From positions 63,270,763-63,334,762 of the forward strand of contig CM075773.1 in NCBI GenBank assembly GCA_037974665.1: a stretch of DNA of 64,000 nucleotides, in the 5' to 3' direction. The notes under the pieces are model-generated. The model did no database searches. It was not told the DNA's origin and worked only from the letters and a program-made list of their open reading frames with translations. Below, one piece after another: positions 52,609 to 64,000 of the stretch. Position 1 is the first letter of the stretch. Each line of letters begins with the position of its first letter. The stretch comes from Ehretia macrophylla. Its lineage: Eukaryota > Streptophyta > Magnoliopsida > Boraginales > Ehretiaceae. The position numbers and the translations under genes are program-made.

Positions 52609-53946
52609 CTAAAAAGAATCTGCTTCAGGGATATCTCCTAAAAATATGCCATTCATAAAGGACATATTTTCTTCATCATTCTCTTGCAAACGTTCATATT
52701 CTACAGTAGAACTCTCTATGTCTCGGAGGATCTCAAGATTTGCTGCAGAAGCGTCAATATGCTCCGAATTGTTTTGGACTGGTTCTTCCATGGAGCTGGT
52801 GGCAATTCCATTTGAAATATGATCAGCCTTCACATTGCTATCAAGCTCCGCAGCGCTATCTGCTAATAATATGTCTTGCAAGTTGGACGCATATATGTCC
52901 ATATCATCATCATGCAATCTTTCAGAATGATGGAGGCCTTGAGGCATAATAGGATTTGCTGCAGAAGTATCAATATTCTCTGCAGGATCTGCAATAGGAT
53001 GCTGTAGGTCCTCAGGCATGTAAGAATTCACTGCAGAGGCATCAACATTCACCATATCGTTTTGAATCGATTCTTCCATGGGTCTGGTGGCAGTTTCGTT
53101 TGCAGCTTCCATTACTCCATTGTTCATGTGTACCTCTGCCTCTGCTTGTGACCCATTATTAGCGTACCAAGGCAATTGAGGCAACTGTTCTATAGACATG
53201 GTCGAGTCCACTCCGAATGATGCCGTAGCCCAAAGATTTCCTTGTACCATATCTGTATCGACACCAATTGTAACATGATGCTCACCCGGAAAACTCCATC
53301 GTGGTGTCTTCTCTTCTTGGGGAATATAAATCTCCTCTCTCGACTTTCTCTTGCCCAAATCTTGAGTATCACCTTCTGATCCAAGTATGATTTCAGAATT
53401 TTCTTGTTTCTTGAAGTTTTTCGATTCGTCCTTTGTAATTCTGCAAACAACATAGTCCGTGCTTCCAATGCCTATCAAGCCATCATCCGGAAGAGAATAT
53501 TCATGCATAATCCAAAGCCCTTTTCCATCAAAATCTTTCTTAGTCGACTTAAACGTGAACATCCTTTTAGAGCCTATTTTCATTTTCGTTTTGCCTTTCA
53601 CAATATCTTTTGGCGCCGTATGTCCATGCCATTTACCACAGCCCGCTGTTCGAATAACGTTCTTATTACCCTGCCTCCCAAGCTTCGACAATTTAGTAAA
53701 TACATAGATAGTCTTCTTAACCTTGCTCGAATCATCGTCATCATCAGTAACTAGGATGTTCCAAGGATCATTCTCGGTAAACAAATCCCAAGGATTTGCT
53801 TTCTCCCCGTAAAGGTCTCTTTCAACGATCCCCTCCCAAGGCAATGGCTGCCTCAAAAGCCTTCTCCTCAGGAATGATAGAAGCAATTCTTGATCCGAAG
53901 GCATGAACAGAAAACCTTCAGGAATATGAACACTACTGCTGTTCAT
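52609..53946 (-). CDS. Divergent NAC-domain transcription factor, copy 2
   Basis: 445 codons from the ATG at 53944-53946. Aligns end to end with the gene at 41516-42862. By eye there are about 16 amino-acid substitutions plus loss of three Asp residues (HDDDMDIYAS instead of six Asp). Changes inside the NAC domain include Ser28Arg, Ile45Leu, Thr122Met, His144Leu and Leu153Pro. The key blocks (IPEGFLFMPSDQELLLSFLR, IRTAGCGKWHGHTAPKDI, WIMHEYSL, DYVVCRITKDE) remain, and the frame is intact without introns. It is probably a functional or very recently silenced paralogue. Expression cannot be judged from sequence. Confidence 0.9.
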   Translation of the reverse strand: MNSSSVHIPEGFLFMPSDQELLLSFLRRRLLRQPLPWEGIVERDLYGEKANPWDLFTENDPWNILVTDDDDDSSKVKKTIYVFTKLSKLGRQGNKNVIRTAGCGKWHGHTAPKDIVKGKTKMKIGSKRMFTFKSTKKDFDGKGLWIMHEYSLPDDGLIGIGSTDYVVCRITKDESKNFKKQENSEIILGSEGDTQDLGKRKSREEIYIPQEEKTPRWSFPGEHHVTIGVDTDMVQGNLWATASFGVDSTMSIEQLPQLPWYANNGSQAEAEVHMNNGVMEAANETATRPMEESIQNDMVNVDASAVNSYMPEDLQHPIADPAENIDTSAANPIMPQGLHHSERLHDDDMDIYASNLQDILLADSAAELDSNVKADHISNGIATSSMEEPVQNNSEHIDASAANLEILRDIESSTVEYERLQENDEENMSFMNGIFLGDIPEADSF

Positions 53947-54504
53947 CTTCACTATTCCTATATTATCACCAACAAATCTCACAAATCACTCTCTTGATGT
54001 CTATAATACCGCAATAACTCACAATCTTAACTAGGTTTTGTAATGATGAATATTGTGCGGCTAGCTAGATTGGCATACATATATATACTAGTATAACTGT
54101 AACTTGTGATGCAATCTAGTATAATGCATTAGGAAACACTATACTCACACAAGGACCCAAATTCTTACATGGGCAGTTTGTTAATTATAAGCATTTCAGA
54201 ATCCTATCTCTGATTAACTTCTTGTCTAAATTCATTCATAATTTGATACGCAAAACAGTGAAGAACCAAGAACATATTCAATTACATGAATGTTTACAAA
54301 TTATGCATAGCCAACCGGAGGGCATTTTCGGGTTTTCGATCTTAAATTCAACTGCCACACCATTACCCGCCAATACACAAATACAAACTCACCCACGCAC
54401 CTAACAAATTCCCATGGCCTACACAATTCTTTGTCGACTATCTTGGTGATTTGGCTTATGTATCTAAATTTAGACCCTATTCTATGTTTTGTTTTCTTGA
54501 ATGA
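53947..54504. other. Upstream region of NAC copy 2
   Basis: Near-identical to 42863-43419. It differs by a few indels, including an enlarged TATATATA tract around 54080. Confidence 0.5.
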
Positions 54505-55945
54505 TTATTTCTATTTATTTTCTTGATTGAATTCACTATTTGATGGAGTTTTATTTTCTTGATTGAATTCACTATCTAATATGTTTTTAACTTCTTTTTT
54601 TTTTTCTTGATTTTCAATAACTTTTATTGTTCTTTTCCTGCTTTTTTTTGTGAATTTGATTAGTTGTGCGTCTTGGGTTACCATTTGTGCCAAAAATTGC
54701 AAATTCTTTTCTCTTTGCAAAATTGCAACCCTTTTATAAGGTCATTCTTACAGTCACAAAGAATTCCCCCACCTCCTATCAATGTTGAGCTTGTAAAAGC
54801 CAACAGCGGGTTTTCTGAACTTCACAATATTAGGCACATAAGACGGTGGTCTTTCATAAGAACAATAGAAAGAGGCTGCCAGATTTAACTCTCCCTTCCA
54901 ATGCCATCTCTTTAAAACAAAGTTTATGCCAAGAAGTCCAACGCAATTTTTTGGAATCAGCTCTGTCTCCCCCAAGGAATTTGTTGAAAAGTCTTTCAAT
55001 TTTATGAAAAACTTCCTTGGTAGGAAGGATTATCTGCATCGAATAACAAGGCATGAAGGAGAGGATGCTCGGGACTGTTGACAATCCTCGCCTTGTATTC
55101 CTAAGTGCAAGCTTCTCAAGTGAAAGATATTTGACAATACATAGATCTACTCAGATAATTCTTTGATGTTTTTGCTTGGAATTCGTCTTCAAGATGGATC
55201 GCCCTTACGCAGTCAACGAACTCATACTTGCACGAAAAGTCCTAATGTCTCAAATAGGGGAATGGCAACGGCTCCCAATCTTCTTTGTAGTCTTTTTCTG
55301 GGAATAAGGTTTTTAGTTCCCAACCTGTGAGCTTGTTGTTAATTTTTTGAAAAAACTCATCAAAAAGAGCAGACTTTTTAGCACCTTTGTAAAGGGGTAC
55401 TCCAAGATATTTGAATGGAAATTGTTGTTGCTTGTAATCTGAAACACCAACTATGATGCCGATTCTAGAGCTAGGAACTTTTTTTGTCCATAATTAAACC
55501 ACTTTTATCTTTGTTGACTTGCTGTCTAGAGACATGTTCATAGTGATTCAGAAAATTCATCAACTTTTTAATAGCACTCTTGCTGCCATTGGAGAAGATG
55601 ATTATGTCATCTGCAAATGAGAGGTGAGTAACAGAGAAAAAAGAGCCAGTCTTATACTTTAAAGCTGGGAAATTAGAGAATAATTTGTTGATGCCCTGGA
55701 TAGATATTTAGCAACAATAATAAAAAGGCTTGGACATATGGGATCTCTTTACCCTGAATTATTAGTTCTATTTATTTTATTGATTGAATTCACTATTTGA
55801 TAGAGCTCTATTTTCTTGATTGAATTCACTTTTTGATACGTTTTTAACTTATTTTTTTCTTGATTCTCAATAACTTGTATTGTTCTTTTCCTTTTTTTTT
55901 TCTTGAATTTGATTAGTTGTGCATCTTGGGTTACCATTTGTGCCA
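54505..55945 (-). pseudogene. LINE fragment between long direct repeats (unit 2)
   Basis: Counterpart of 43420-44849: direct repeats at 54505-54692 and 55760-55945 around a minus-strand LINE RT piece. The 54854-55084 frame shows MQIILPTKEVFHKIERLFNK and WTSWHKLCFK, typical of the RT thumb. The right repeat keeps TTACCATTTGTGCCAAGTTA, which unit 1 has lost between two CTTGGG motifs. Confidence 0.8.
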
Positions 55946-58900
55946 AGTTATCTTGGGCAGACTAGAAATTTGGAAGATATGATTTGAGGTGTGAATTATG
56001 CTTCTGCCAGCACTGGAATTATTTTCTCAATCGGTTTTCAATTTTGAATTGGTAACACTGTCTTCTAATTTGTTCCGTTTAAACTATCATCATCGTTTAG
56101 TCATAGTTGTTACTTTATCAGTACTTAATCGGCTGCAATTTGCTCATGACTAGATTGATCTGTTTCAGAGGAAGAACTAATTTAAGATTTGTCAATAAAG
56201 TAGATTAATAGGACATTTATGAAAATAATTAAAGATTTATTAACTTTGATGTCTTTCTATATAGCACTTAATCCCTAAACATTTCTCTCTGGCTACGACA
56301 AAAATGTAGCAAAAATGACAAGACAAGTGAAAGAGCCAGCGACTGACACATGCCAAAGCTGGTTAGAATATGGACAAAGTAGGCACCAAAAAGTCCAAAT
56401 TATCCTTGATATTTAGATTTAAAAGATGTGCAAAATGATTGGTGTTGACATATAAATAAAAAGATAAATATGATTCTATTCCCCTGTAAAACCCATATAT
56501 ATCAACCTGCTCCCTGTGTTAGCAAAACTATCAAAAATTCCAACCCTCCCTCCGTCTCTTTTAAACTAACGCCGTTAAAAAATTTAGTAAAATGACATTT
56601 TTACCCTTATATTGTACAATTTTTTTTCTCTTTTTTATTCTCTCTCATCCCGTTCTTTTCATCCAAAAAACATTTAAAAAAAAAATCATCATCTTCCTAA
56701 CCTCACCCCTCCCAACCCCCCATTCCCACCGTCAGCCACTCAGCCCACCACCCCATACCCCAGACCCCATACCCCATACCCCGTTAGCCACCTTCTACCC
56801 CTCCACCCTACCCCCCATCAGCTCCACCCAGCCCACCCCATCCCACTTCAGCACCCCCATCCTGCCCTACCCCCCCATGTCTGCACCCCCAACCCTTTCC
56901 TAGAAGTCAAGTTTGAACACGACAAAAATCGGACAGAGTTTCCTATGTATTACGGACATTCCAACACTTGTACAATTATGCTCAAAGCCAACAACAAATA
57001 CACAAGACAACTTCTTGAAACTCTGTTTATGCATATCATGTTAAACACAACATTTTTCCATAATAAGTCTATACAAACCTAGCAACATTTACAATTCCAA
57101 GTCCAAAAGTAAGCTAAATGTGCTTTAGTTACATTTCCAATGTAGTTCATAAACTTACAACTAGCTCATTTAATTTCTACAAGTCAAAAGCTATGATCCA
57201 ATATGTGCACAATGAAACTTTGTTGCAAAACGAGCTATACAACTTTCAAAACATCATAATCCACATTCCTAGATCATAACCAAAACACATGCCAACCTTT
57301 TAAGGAAACAAGCAAATTATCTTCAATCTTCTTCTTGAGGGGCTACTTCAGCTTCACCTTCACCTGAATTTGTTGAATAAATGGGGTGATCAACCACTAG
57401 CTCAGTGAGGAGGGTACGGGGAGTCTTTTGAAAACCTTTTCATGATGCACATATGCCAAGTAATATGTATGAAAGCAATAAATATACATTAAGTAGGCAT
57501 TAGACAATAACAAGAAGCATGAAAGCACTCAATGAAGTAATATAAAACTATATAAACACTCAAGTAAAGGATACGATTTCATTCCAACCTTATCACTCCC
57601 ACTTATTTGCACCTTTGCGATTGCGATGTAGATAATCCCTTATATCACTAGTGGGTATACTCTAGATGTATCTCAAAATCCTACGATCTAACACCACAAG
57701 GCCTTTACCGACCAAGCGAGTAAGGGAATAGGTCGTGGAGGTCATGTAAACACTGGCAAGCCCACTGGCGCCCAGTGGAGACACAACACAACCGTGTCTC
57801 GATAAAAGATTGCAACCTTACGATATCACGCATTCAATCATTAAAACATTCATTCAATGAGCACTTAAAATGAGAGGACAACAAAGTAGGTTGCCCCTCT
57901 CACATTAGAATAAGCGATATCACTCCATAATCATTAATAATCAAAGTACAAACACGTATGAAATTATATCCACTTAAGCATTCCTTTAAGACATTCACTT
58001 GCATACACATATATTTTACCCATTTTCCAATAGCTAGAAGCTTGCTCGGGAGTACCTTTAAGTTTAGTAACAATTTAAGCATCCAGTTAACTAGCAACAA
58101 AAAGAAAGTAACATTCCACTTGAAATCCAAAGCTAGAAAATGCTGGAACTATTGGAAAATGCTGAAAAATACTGTTCAGCCGCGAAACCACCCCAAAAAG
58201 GCTAAAATTTTGACCTTTTAAGCCTTATTTGCATGAATTTACATATATGTAGGTGTTGAGCAATTCGATTGAGCCAAGAATAATCATTCAAGCATTTTAT
58301 CAAACACATAAACTACATATTATGCAACATACTACACAACTAGATCATTTACATAAAATTCTAACTACCAAGAGTTCTAATACACAAATTCTTGCAATAA
58401 ACATTCTAGAACATGATTCCATAGCTAAGTCTACCATACCATAATATAACCATAACCTACATCTTAAACAACATACAAAATTTTAAAGTTTCTAAAGCAC
58501 TATGCGCAAGGTCTTTGCATGGATCATGTCAATATGAAAATTTATTGCTTAAACCATCATTTCCTAGCATTCACATAAACTTACCACTCTTTAAACTACA
58601 AGAAAATACACAAATACATCAACCCCTGGCCTTATTCTTGTAGAGAAAGCACAAAAGAGCTAGAAATTGAGTCAGAAAACAAGATTTCCCTCATTTTTCT
58701 TCTTTTTCCTTCTCTCTTCTTCCCTCACAGTTTTGCCCTTGTTGTTTGCTTTTTTTTTTTCTTTCTCTTATAACGATATCTCACATCTCTCTCTTATCTT
58801 CTTTTTATTTCTATTATTTTGTTAGATTTTATGACTTTGTTTGGCTTAGATAGAAAGTTCTAGTGTTGCCACATGTTAATTGCTAGCTTAAAATAGCTTA

Positions 58901-60910
58901 TGTACCATAATGCCCTTATCATGCTTATTACTTTGTATTCTACTTTCTAACTATCATTAATTCTACTTACTTTTAATGTAGTATAGGCACATAATGATTC
59001 AAATAACAAGAACAAGTCGATTAAATGCAATTCTGTTATCTTTGTTGACGAAAAGGTAAGGAGGGAATACGTATGTTTAGTTTCACAAATCATAAGGAGG
59101 TATTATGCAATTTTTAGACCACAGGTGGGTATTGTGTAGTGTCAAAAAAACATAGCGGGGTCTTGTGTAGTTTACCCTTACATTTTTGTGGTTCCATAAT
59201 TACAAATTGAGTCCTAAAGTTTTTTTTATCGGATTTAAAGGGAGGTTTAGACCAATATTACATGACATACAAATGATATTACATATGTTGAAAATCGATT
59301 TAGGGATCTCTTGCATACAAAGTGAGAACCATACCACTAAAGCAAATGCCGGTAATTGAGTCCTGAAGTTGTTGAAAAGATTACACACGCTCCCAATCCC
59401 AATTTTGTTTTAACTTAGATAATAGTGTGATTAAATTATCATATTATTATTTTTCCTAAAAATTGTACAATAACCCATATATTTTTAAAGATTACACTTT
59501 ACAGCCTTCTCATTTTTTATATATATATATTGTTTTTGCTTCTTTTTCATTTTCATTTTCTTTTCCCTCTTCATTTTCTTTTCATTATCTAATAAGACAC
59601 ACATCAATATGCACACACACCAGCAATGTCTTCGGATTGCTTTTGCACTTTGAACTGTTTTTGTACTTTGAATATGACAACTGGACAAAGCCATCAAATT
59701 CCTTAGGATGCTATGTGAACCGCTAAAGTATCTTAATAAATCCGATCATGAAATTGTCATGCTTTGTCACAACAACCAGCAATTTGGAGCTAAAATTTGG
59801 GTCAACTTGATCAAAAGCCCCCTAAAAGCAAGAGGTCTGAAGATCAAGAAGCTCTAATGATGAAATCTTTTGAAGCTTTTTCAAAAAAAAAAAAAGAACC
59901 AATTTTTCTTTTGCAAATATCAAACTAGGGAATGATTTTCCAACAAAAATGATAATCAAGAATGGGCCAAAAATGAAAATTTTAAAAAATCTGGGCTTGG
60001 GTGGATTGTTTTGAGAGCAAATTTACAAATAGTGTGGTGGAAACAACGAGACAATTTACAAATGGTAATTAATTGGCGAGGAATTAGTGGAGAGAGGTGA
60101 TTTTTTGCTTCATTTTCCTAGGTTAGCCAATATTGCTCATTTCAAAGAGAGTGTTAAAATGGCATTCCGAATTTATCCGCCGGCCTTTTGAGTTTTTGGT
60201 AAAAATGTCGATAAAGAAGAGAAAAGAAGAGGAGAAGTAGATTTAGAGCCGTTGGCTAAATTAAATTCACTTAATGAAGAGAGCTATACGTCCAATTATA
60301 AAACATTATCACTTAATTGATATTTTGCTCTTCGAAAATGTCTTAAAAATGGTAATAATGTCACCTTTCCAAGCTATGAACTAAAACATGTTAAACTTGT
60401 GATGGTGTCCCGTGTTAGTGAAAACAATTGCCGCTTTGAAATGAAAGTTATTTCTAAGACATCTGCTTTGCTCGTTTTTGTATAATAAAGTTTTTATCAT
60501 ATAGTAAAAAAGTTAATATTTAATACATAAATTCTTACTATATAAAAGAGATGATAAAAACATCACATGGGTGATATAAAAGATTACTCCTAGTTAAATT
60601 GTAAAATTTGTTAGAATCAAGGGACGAGTATGGAATTGATGATATATTAGGTATTTGATAGGGATACCATTAGAGTAACTTAATTTGCTCATATTATATT
60701 TCAATAGAAGCGTAGAATAATTTTGAGAATAATTGACAAGGTATTCGTTTATAATTTTTTATGTTAGTCATTATGTAATTTATGATCTCACACCCCTATA
60801 CTGTATTTAGTTAGTCCTAGAATTTGATAATAGGTAATTATTAACCTCACTGGGTAGCTTTGGGTAATTGATGAGGGTGGAAAATATTTGTCTACCTGAG
60901 CTCAATAATC
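55946..60910. other. Non-coding part of unit 2, counterpart of 44850-49800
   Basis: Same content as unit 1: a spacer, a possible TIR element with gypsy-LTR-like DNA (about 56460-59180), then AT-rich sequence. Short open frames here are not kept in length between units. No gene is supported. Confidence 0.6.
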
Positions 60911-62940
60911 CGATCTCAAGCTACCTGACCTGCAAAACAAAGGAAGGAACTGCGTGAGTGGTGGCCCGTGTTTCATCTCGGGTGTTAGAATGATTAGTAT
61001 GTCCGAGCTCAATGACTGGTGTGCGGATTATTTATACTAACATTGATTACAAGCAACAATTAATGTCTAATCCTGCCCGACCTGTTCATGCCTGCCCGAG
61101 TTTAATGTCCAGCGGATAAAATTATTGTCTAGCGGAGAAAACTGTTGTCCAAGAGTTAAAGTTGGGTATTGCCTTTATGTCATATTAGAAGTGACTGCCA
61201 TGATGAGGAAACAGAGCGGTCAGGCATGGGATAGGTTGCTCCACCACGGGTAAGGAAAGCCTGCCTTGCTAGGGTTTACACCCCTATCAGTAATGAAATC
61301 TTTATTTGGAATAGGTTTTTTTTAGCCTTTATCCTATTTTTGTCTTAAATAATAATAAATATAAAATGATATAGAAAGTGTATACTGAAATCCGAGATGG
61401 TATAATTAGCTAATTTTTGGAAAACAATGTAATTCGGTCTTTGCGTTAACTATACATTATAAATATTTTAACCATTACCAACAAAAGAAAGCGTTTACGT
61501 CTGAGCACAAAAAAAAAATTCTATTAATTTCTTACATATGATAATTCTATAGGGCAATGCCATTTGTAGGGCACTTTCGTCAAGTGCACGATAGATATCA
61601 TTATAAGAAAATTATGTGACATGAGGAGGAGGAGAGAGATGAAGTCCAAAGTGTCCCCTTCATTGGCTCAATTGGGCTAATTAACCTTGGGCTTCAATAG
61701 ACCCCTTAATAGTTCATGCATGATTTTTCTTTTTTCTAATTAGTTCATGCGTTATTTGTTTTCACTAAAATATAACGAGGGTGTAATTATGGTCAAATAT
61801 TAGGACATACAATGCATTGGATCTTAAATGATGGATCTAGTCTATCTTTTGGAGGTCTATTTTAAATTTCCTCCTTTATTTTTGAAGAAAGATAAAAGAG
61901 ATGAATCAACTCTCGGATTGTTGTTCCCTTTCTCAAGTGTCTTCTATTTAAAGCATTACAATAGATAAATCATCTCTAGGACAAAGTGTTTGTATTTTCC
62001 ACTCAATTAGCTTTGGATCATCAGTATTATAGCAAATAAAGAAAAGCCACTGCCTACTGCGTATTCGATTTCAAATATATATAGTTATAGGCCGCGGTCT
62101 AGAATCAACATGTCAAAATAAAAGGAATAAAAAATTAGCTATTATTATAAGCCATGGTTAAGAAAACTGCCTCCTATAATGTCCACGAAAACATAATAAA
62201 TTTTTATGCGCTATGTTTATTTATTTAAGGGAGGTGTAAACTATTTACATCATTTAAGATGTTATACACAAAACACGATCTCGAAAGCTCTCGTATCTAA
62301 AATGAGAATCATATTACTAGACCAAATGACTTATGGCATGTTCAATTTTTGTAATTTCAACTCTCTCTCTCTCTCTTTTTGGTTATAACATTCTAATAAT
62401 ACTATGCATCAAAAGTGATAGAAACAATCCAGAATGAAGTGCAACTGTATAAAGTTAAGTTAACATTAGCCAAAAGGCAAATCCAACAAACTGTCAAAAG
62501 CAACTTAGAAGTAAGTGTAAATGCTAATATTACAATGCTTGCTTCTTTTATGAATAAAAGCAAATTAGATAGATATCAAAAAGAAGATTTTGGAACATCG
62601 AGATGGTTGGAATCTGAATGCGACAGTTGATGAGTTTATCACCAGAGGTGTATGGAATTGGTCAGTTAACGCTGCTTGATGTTCCGATTGAAAACAAATT
62701 AATAGGGCCATGCTCAGTGGCAAAGCCAGACACCAAGAGTTAAAAGGCAATATGTGGCAGAATCAGTAACAGAGATCAGGGATACCGATTTACACAAATT
62801 TGTTTTATATAAATTACAAAAAAAGCTATTGACTTTGTGCTTAGAATCCTCAATTTGATGATAAGAGATTACAACATTTAAAAATAAAAAATTTGTGAGT
62901 ATTCAAATTCGAACTGTTTAATTAAAGACACAAAATAATC
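60911..62940. other. 2.03-kb segment present only in unit 2
   Basis: Unit 1 goes straight from CTCAATAATC (49791-49800) to AATTAAAAATAAAAAAG. In unit 2 these are 2030 bp apart, and AATAATC occurs at both edges (60904-60910 and 62934-62940). No terminal inverted repeats, LTRs or convincing coding frame are seen. It may be an insertion in unit 2, or the region deleted from unit 1 between 7-bp repeats. Confidence 0.75.
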
Positions 62941-64000
62941 AATTAAAAATAAAAAAGAATCTAAAACTCATTCACAAAGTTTAAAATTGAAATAAATGTA
63001 CAATTAAACTAGAAAAGTTTAACTTAAAAATGTTAAAAATATTCTAAAAATAAATGAATTGAAATTCATACACAATGATAAATACAAATAGTCTTTCAAA
63101 TATAGAAAATAAATTAAAAACTTATTTAAGAATAAGAGAATAGAAATCGAAAATGAAGAGAGAAAAACAAGAGGAAATGGAAAAAAAGAAACATAAGAGG
63201 GTATTAAAAAAAAAAGACATTTTTTTCTTCAAGTTTCATGCATCCCCTCACCTCCACTTGGCTCCACCAATGGCCATGCTAGTTTGAGTGAGTATGTGTT
63301 AAAAAAGTCAATTTCTCCCCTAAGACACCCAAAATAAGGGCCCGAACTTCTAAATAACGACTCTCTTTTTTACAATATTGAAGAGAATTTAGGAGGAATT
63401 CTTCCGAGCATAAATAGACAAGACAAAGTTACTTAGCAGCTCAGATGGTTACTTCTCAGTTTCCTCTACATGGAATCTTATCAGGCCAAGATGCAATCCT
63501 GTGTACTGGTCCAAAATCATATGGCTCAAGTATCACATATTCAAGTAGGGGCAGATTCATAATTTTTGTTAGCGGGAGTAATTAATTTTTTTAAAACTAA
63601 AATACATAGTTATATATCTATTTTTTTTTTTGAAAAATACATAGAATTTTTAACATTTTTTTAAATTAGTAGAGACTGCAACCCCCACGATTCCCCATGT
63701 GGATTTTCCATGTACCCAATCATGTGTTTTTGTGCATGGCATGCGTGGCTTGATAAGTTACCACCAACTTTTTTTTCCACTTGTTTCTTGAGGAATCCCA
63801 ATTGACCCCGAATGCGTTTTCTGTCACTAAGGATTAGAGACCAGATCATTTGTTTCTCGAATGTGAATTTTTCTAAAGAATTTGAAGGAAAGGGGCAGAA
63901 CTTACCAAATACAAAGCCAATTTGTGAAATTGGGACCAAATCACTACATGATCATCCTCAATTGTGACAACAAGGCGTATCGGAATACAACACTCAGACT
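62941..64000. other. Non-coding end of unit 2
   Basis: Counterpart of 49801-50860, AT-rich. Includes the interspersed-repeat-like piece at 63550-63720. No gene. Confidence 0.6.

Larger units (their letters stand above)
52081..64000. repeat. Tandem duplication unit 2 (NAC), runs off window
   Basis: Second unit of the 11.1-kb tandem duplication. It contains 2030 extra bases at 60911-62940. It still matches unit 1 (to about 50860) at base 64000, so its right end lies outside. Confidence 0.9.

Noticed and set aside
59463..59726. 87-codon open frame in unit 2 (partner frames near 48611-48847)
   Set aside because: Not kept in the matching part of unit 1, hydrophobic low-complexity start, no family recognised.
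62206..62750. Short open frames in the unit 2-specific segment
   Set aside because: No protein similarity, no conserved counterpart, and typical lengths for chance frames in AT-rich DNA.

Overview
The window looks like repeat-rich intergenic DNA from a flowering plant nuclear genome, probably a eudicot. The support is nested Ty1/copia and Ty3/gypsy elements primed by initiator-tRNA(Met) sites, plant L1-type LINEs, a PIF/Harbinger element with its Myb-like partner gene, Mutator-like non-autonomous elements, and a plant-specific NAC gene present twice. There is no bacterial gene organisation, and I see no rRNA or tRNA gene. The species cannot be named from the sequence.

Layout. 1-1143: 3' end of a decayed copia element with the start of its 3' LTR. 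1144-6302 and 16044-21195: a direct segmental duplication of about 5.2 kb (copies A and B). Each copy holds a decayed copia gag and two LINE fragments lying head to head. 6984-8254 and 8582-9997: two long-TIR non-autonomous elements with visible target-site duplications. 10019-10463: gypsy LTR fragment. 10464-14150: a Tork/Tnt1-like copia (5' LTR to mid-RT) inserted in the RT gene of a second copia (14151-16984). 21196-24085: gypsy 3' LTR and pol tail. 24582-39047: a PIF/Harbinger element (TTA target duplication) inserted in an older gypsy LTR. It is itself split at an intron of its transposase gene by a young 9.8-kb chromovirus-type gypsy element (26826-36656; two LTRs of 2418 bp; GTATA target duplication).

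40.9-64.0 kb is a tandem duplication with an 11.1-kb period. Each unit carries one intronless, divergent NAC-domain transcription-factor gene on the minus strand (41516-42862 and 52609-53946), followed by the same array of LINE remnants and LTR-like sequence. Copy 2 carries 2.03 kb that copy 1 lacks.

The two NAC genes are the only host genes I can support. Everything else recognisable is transposon-derived, and almost all of it is broken. The gypsy at 26826-36656 is the best preserved: its gag-pol frame is interrupted by only one stop codon. I found no undescribed multi-gene system. The most informative features are the nesting order, the paired target-site duplications, and the recent tandem NAC duplication.
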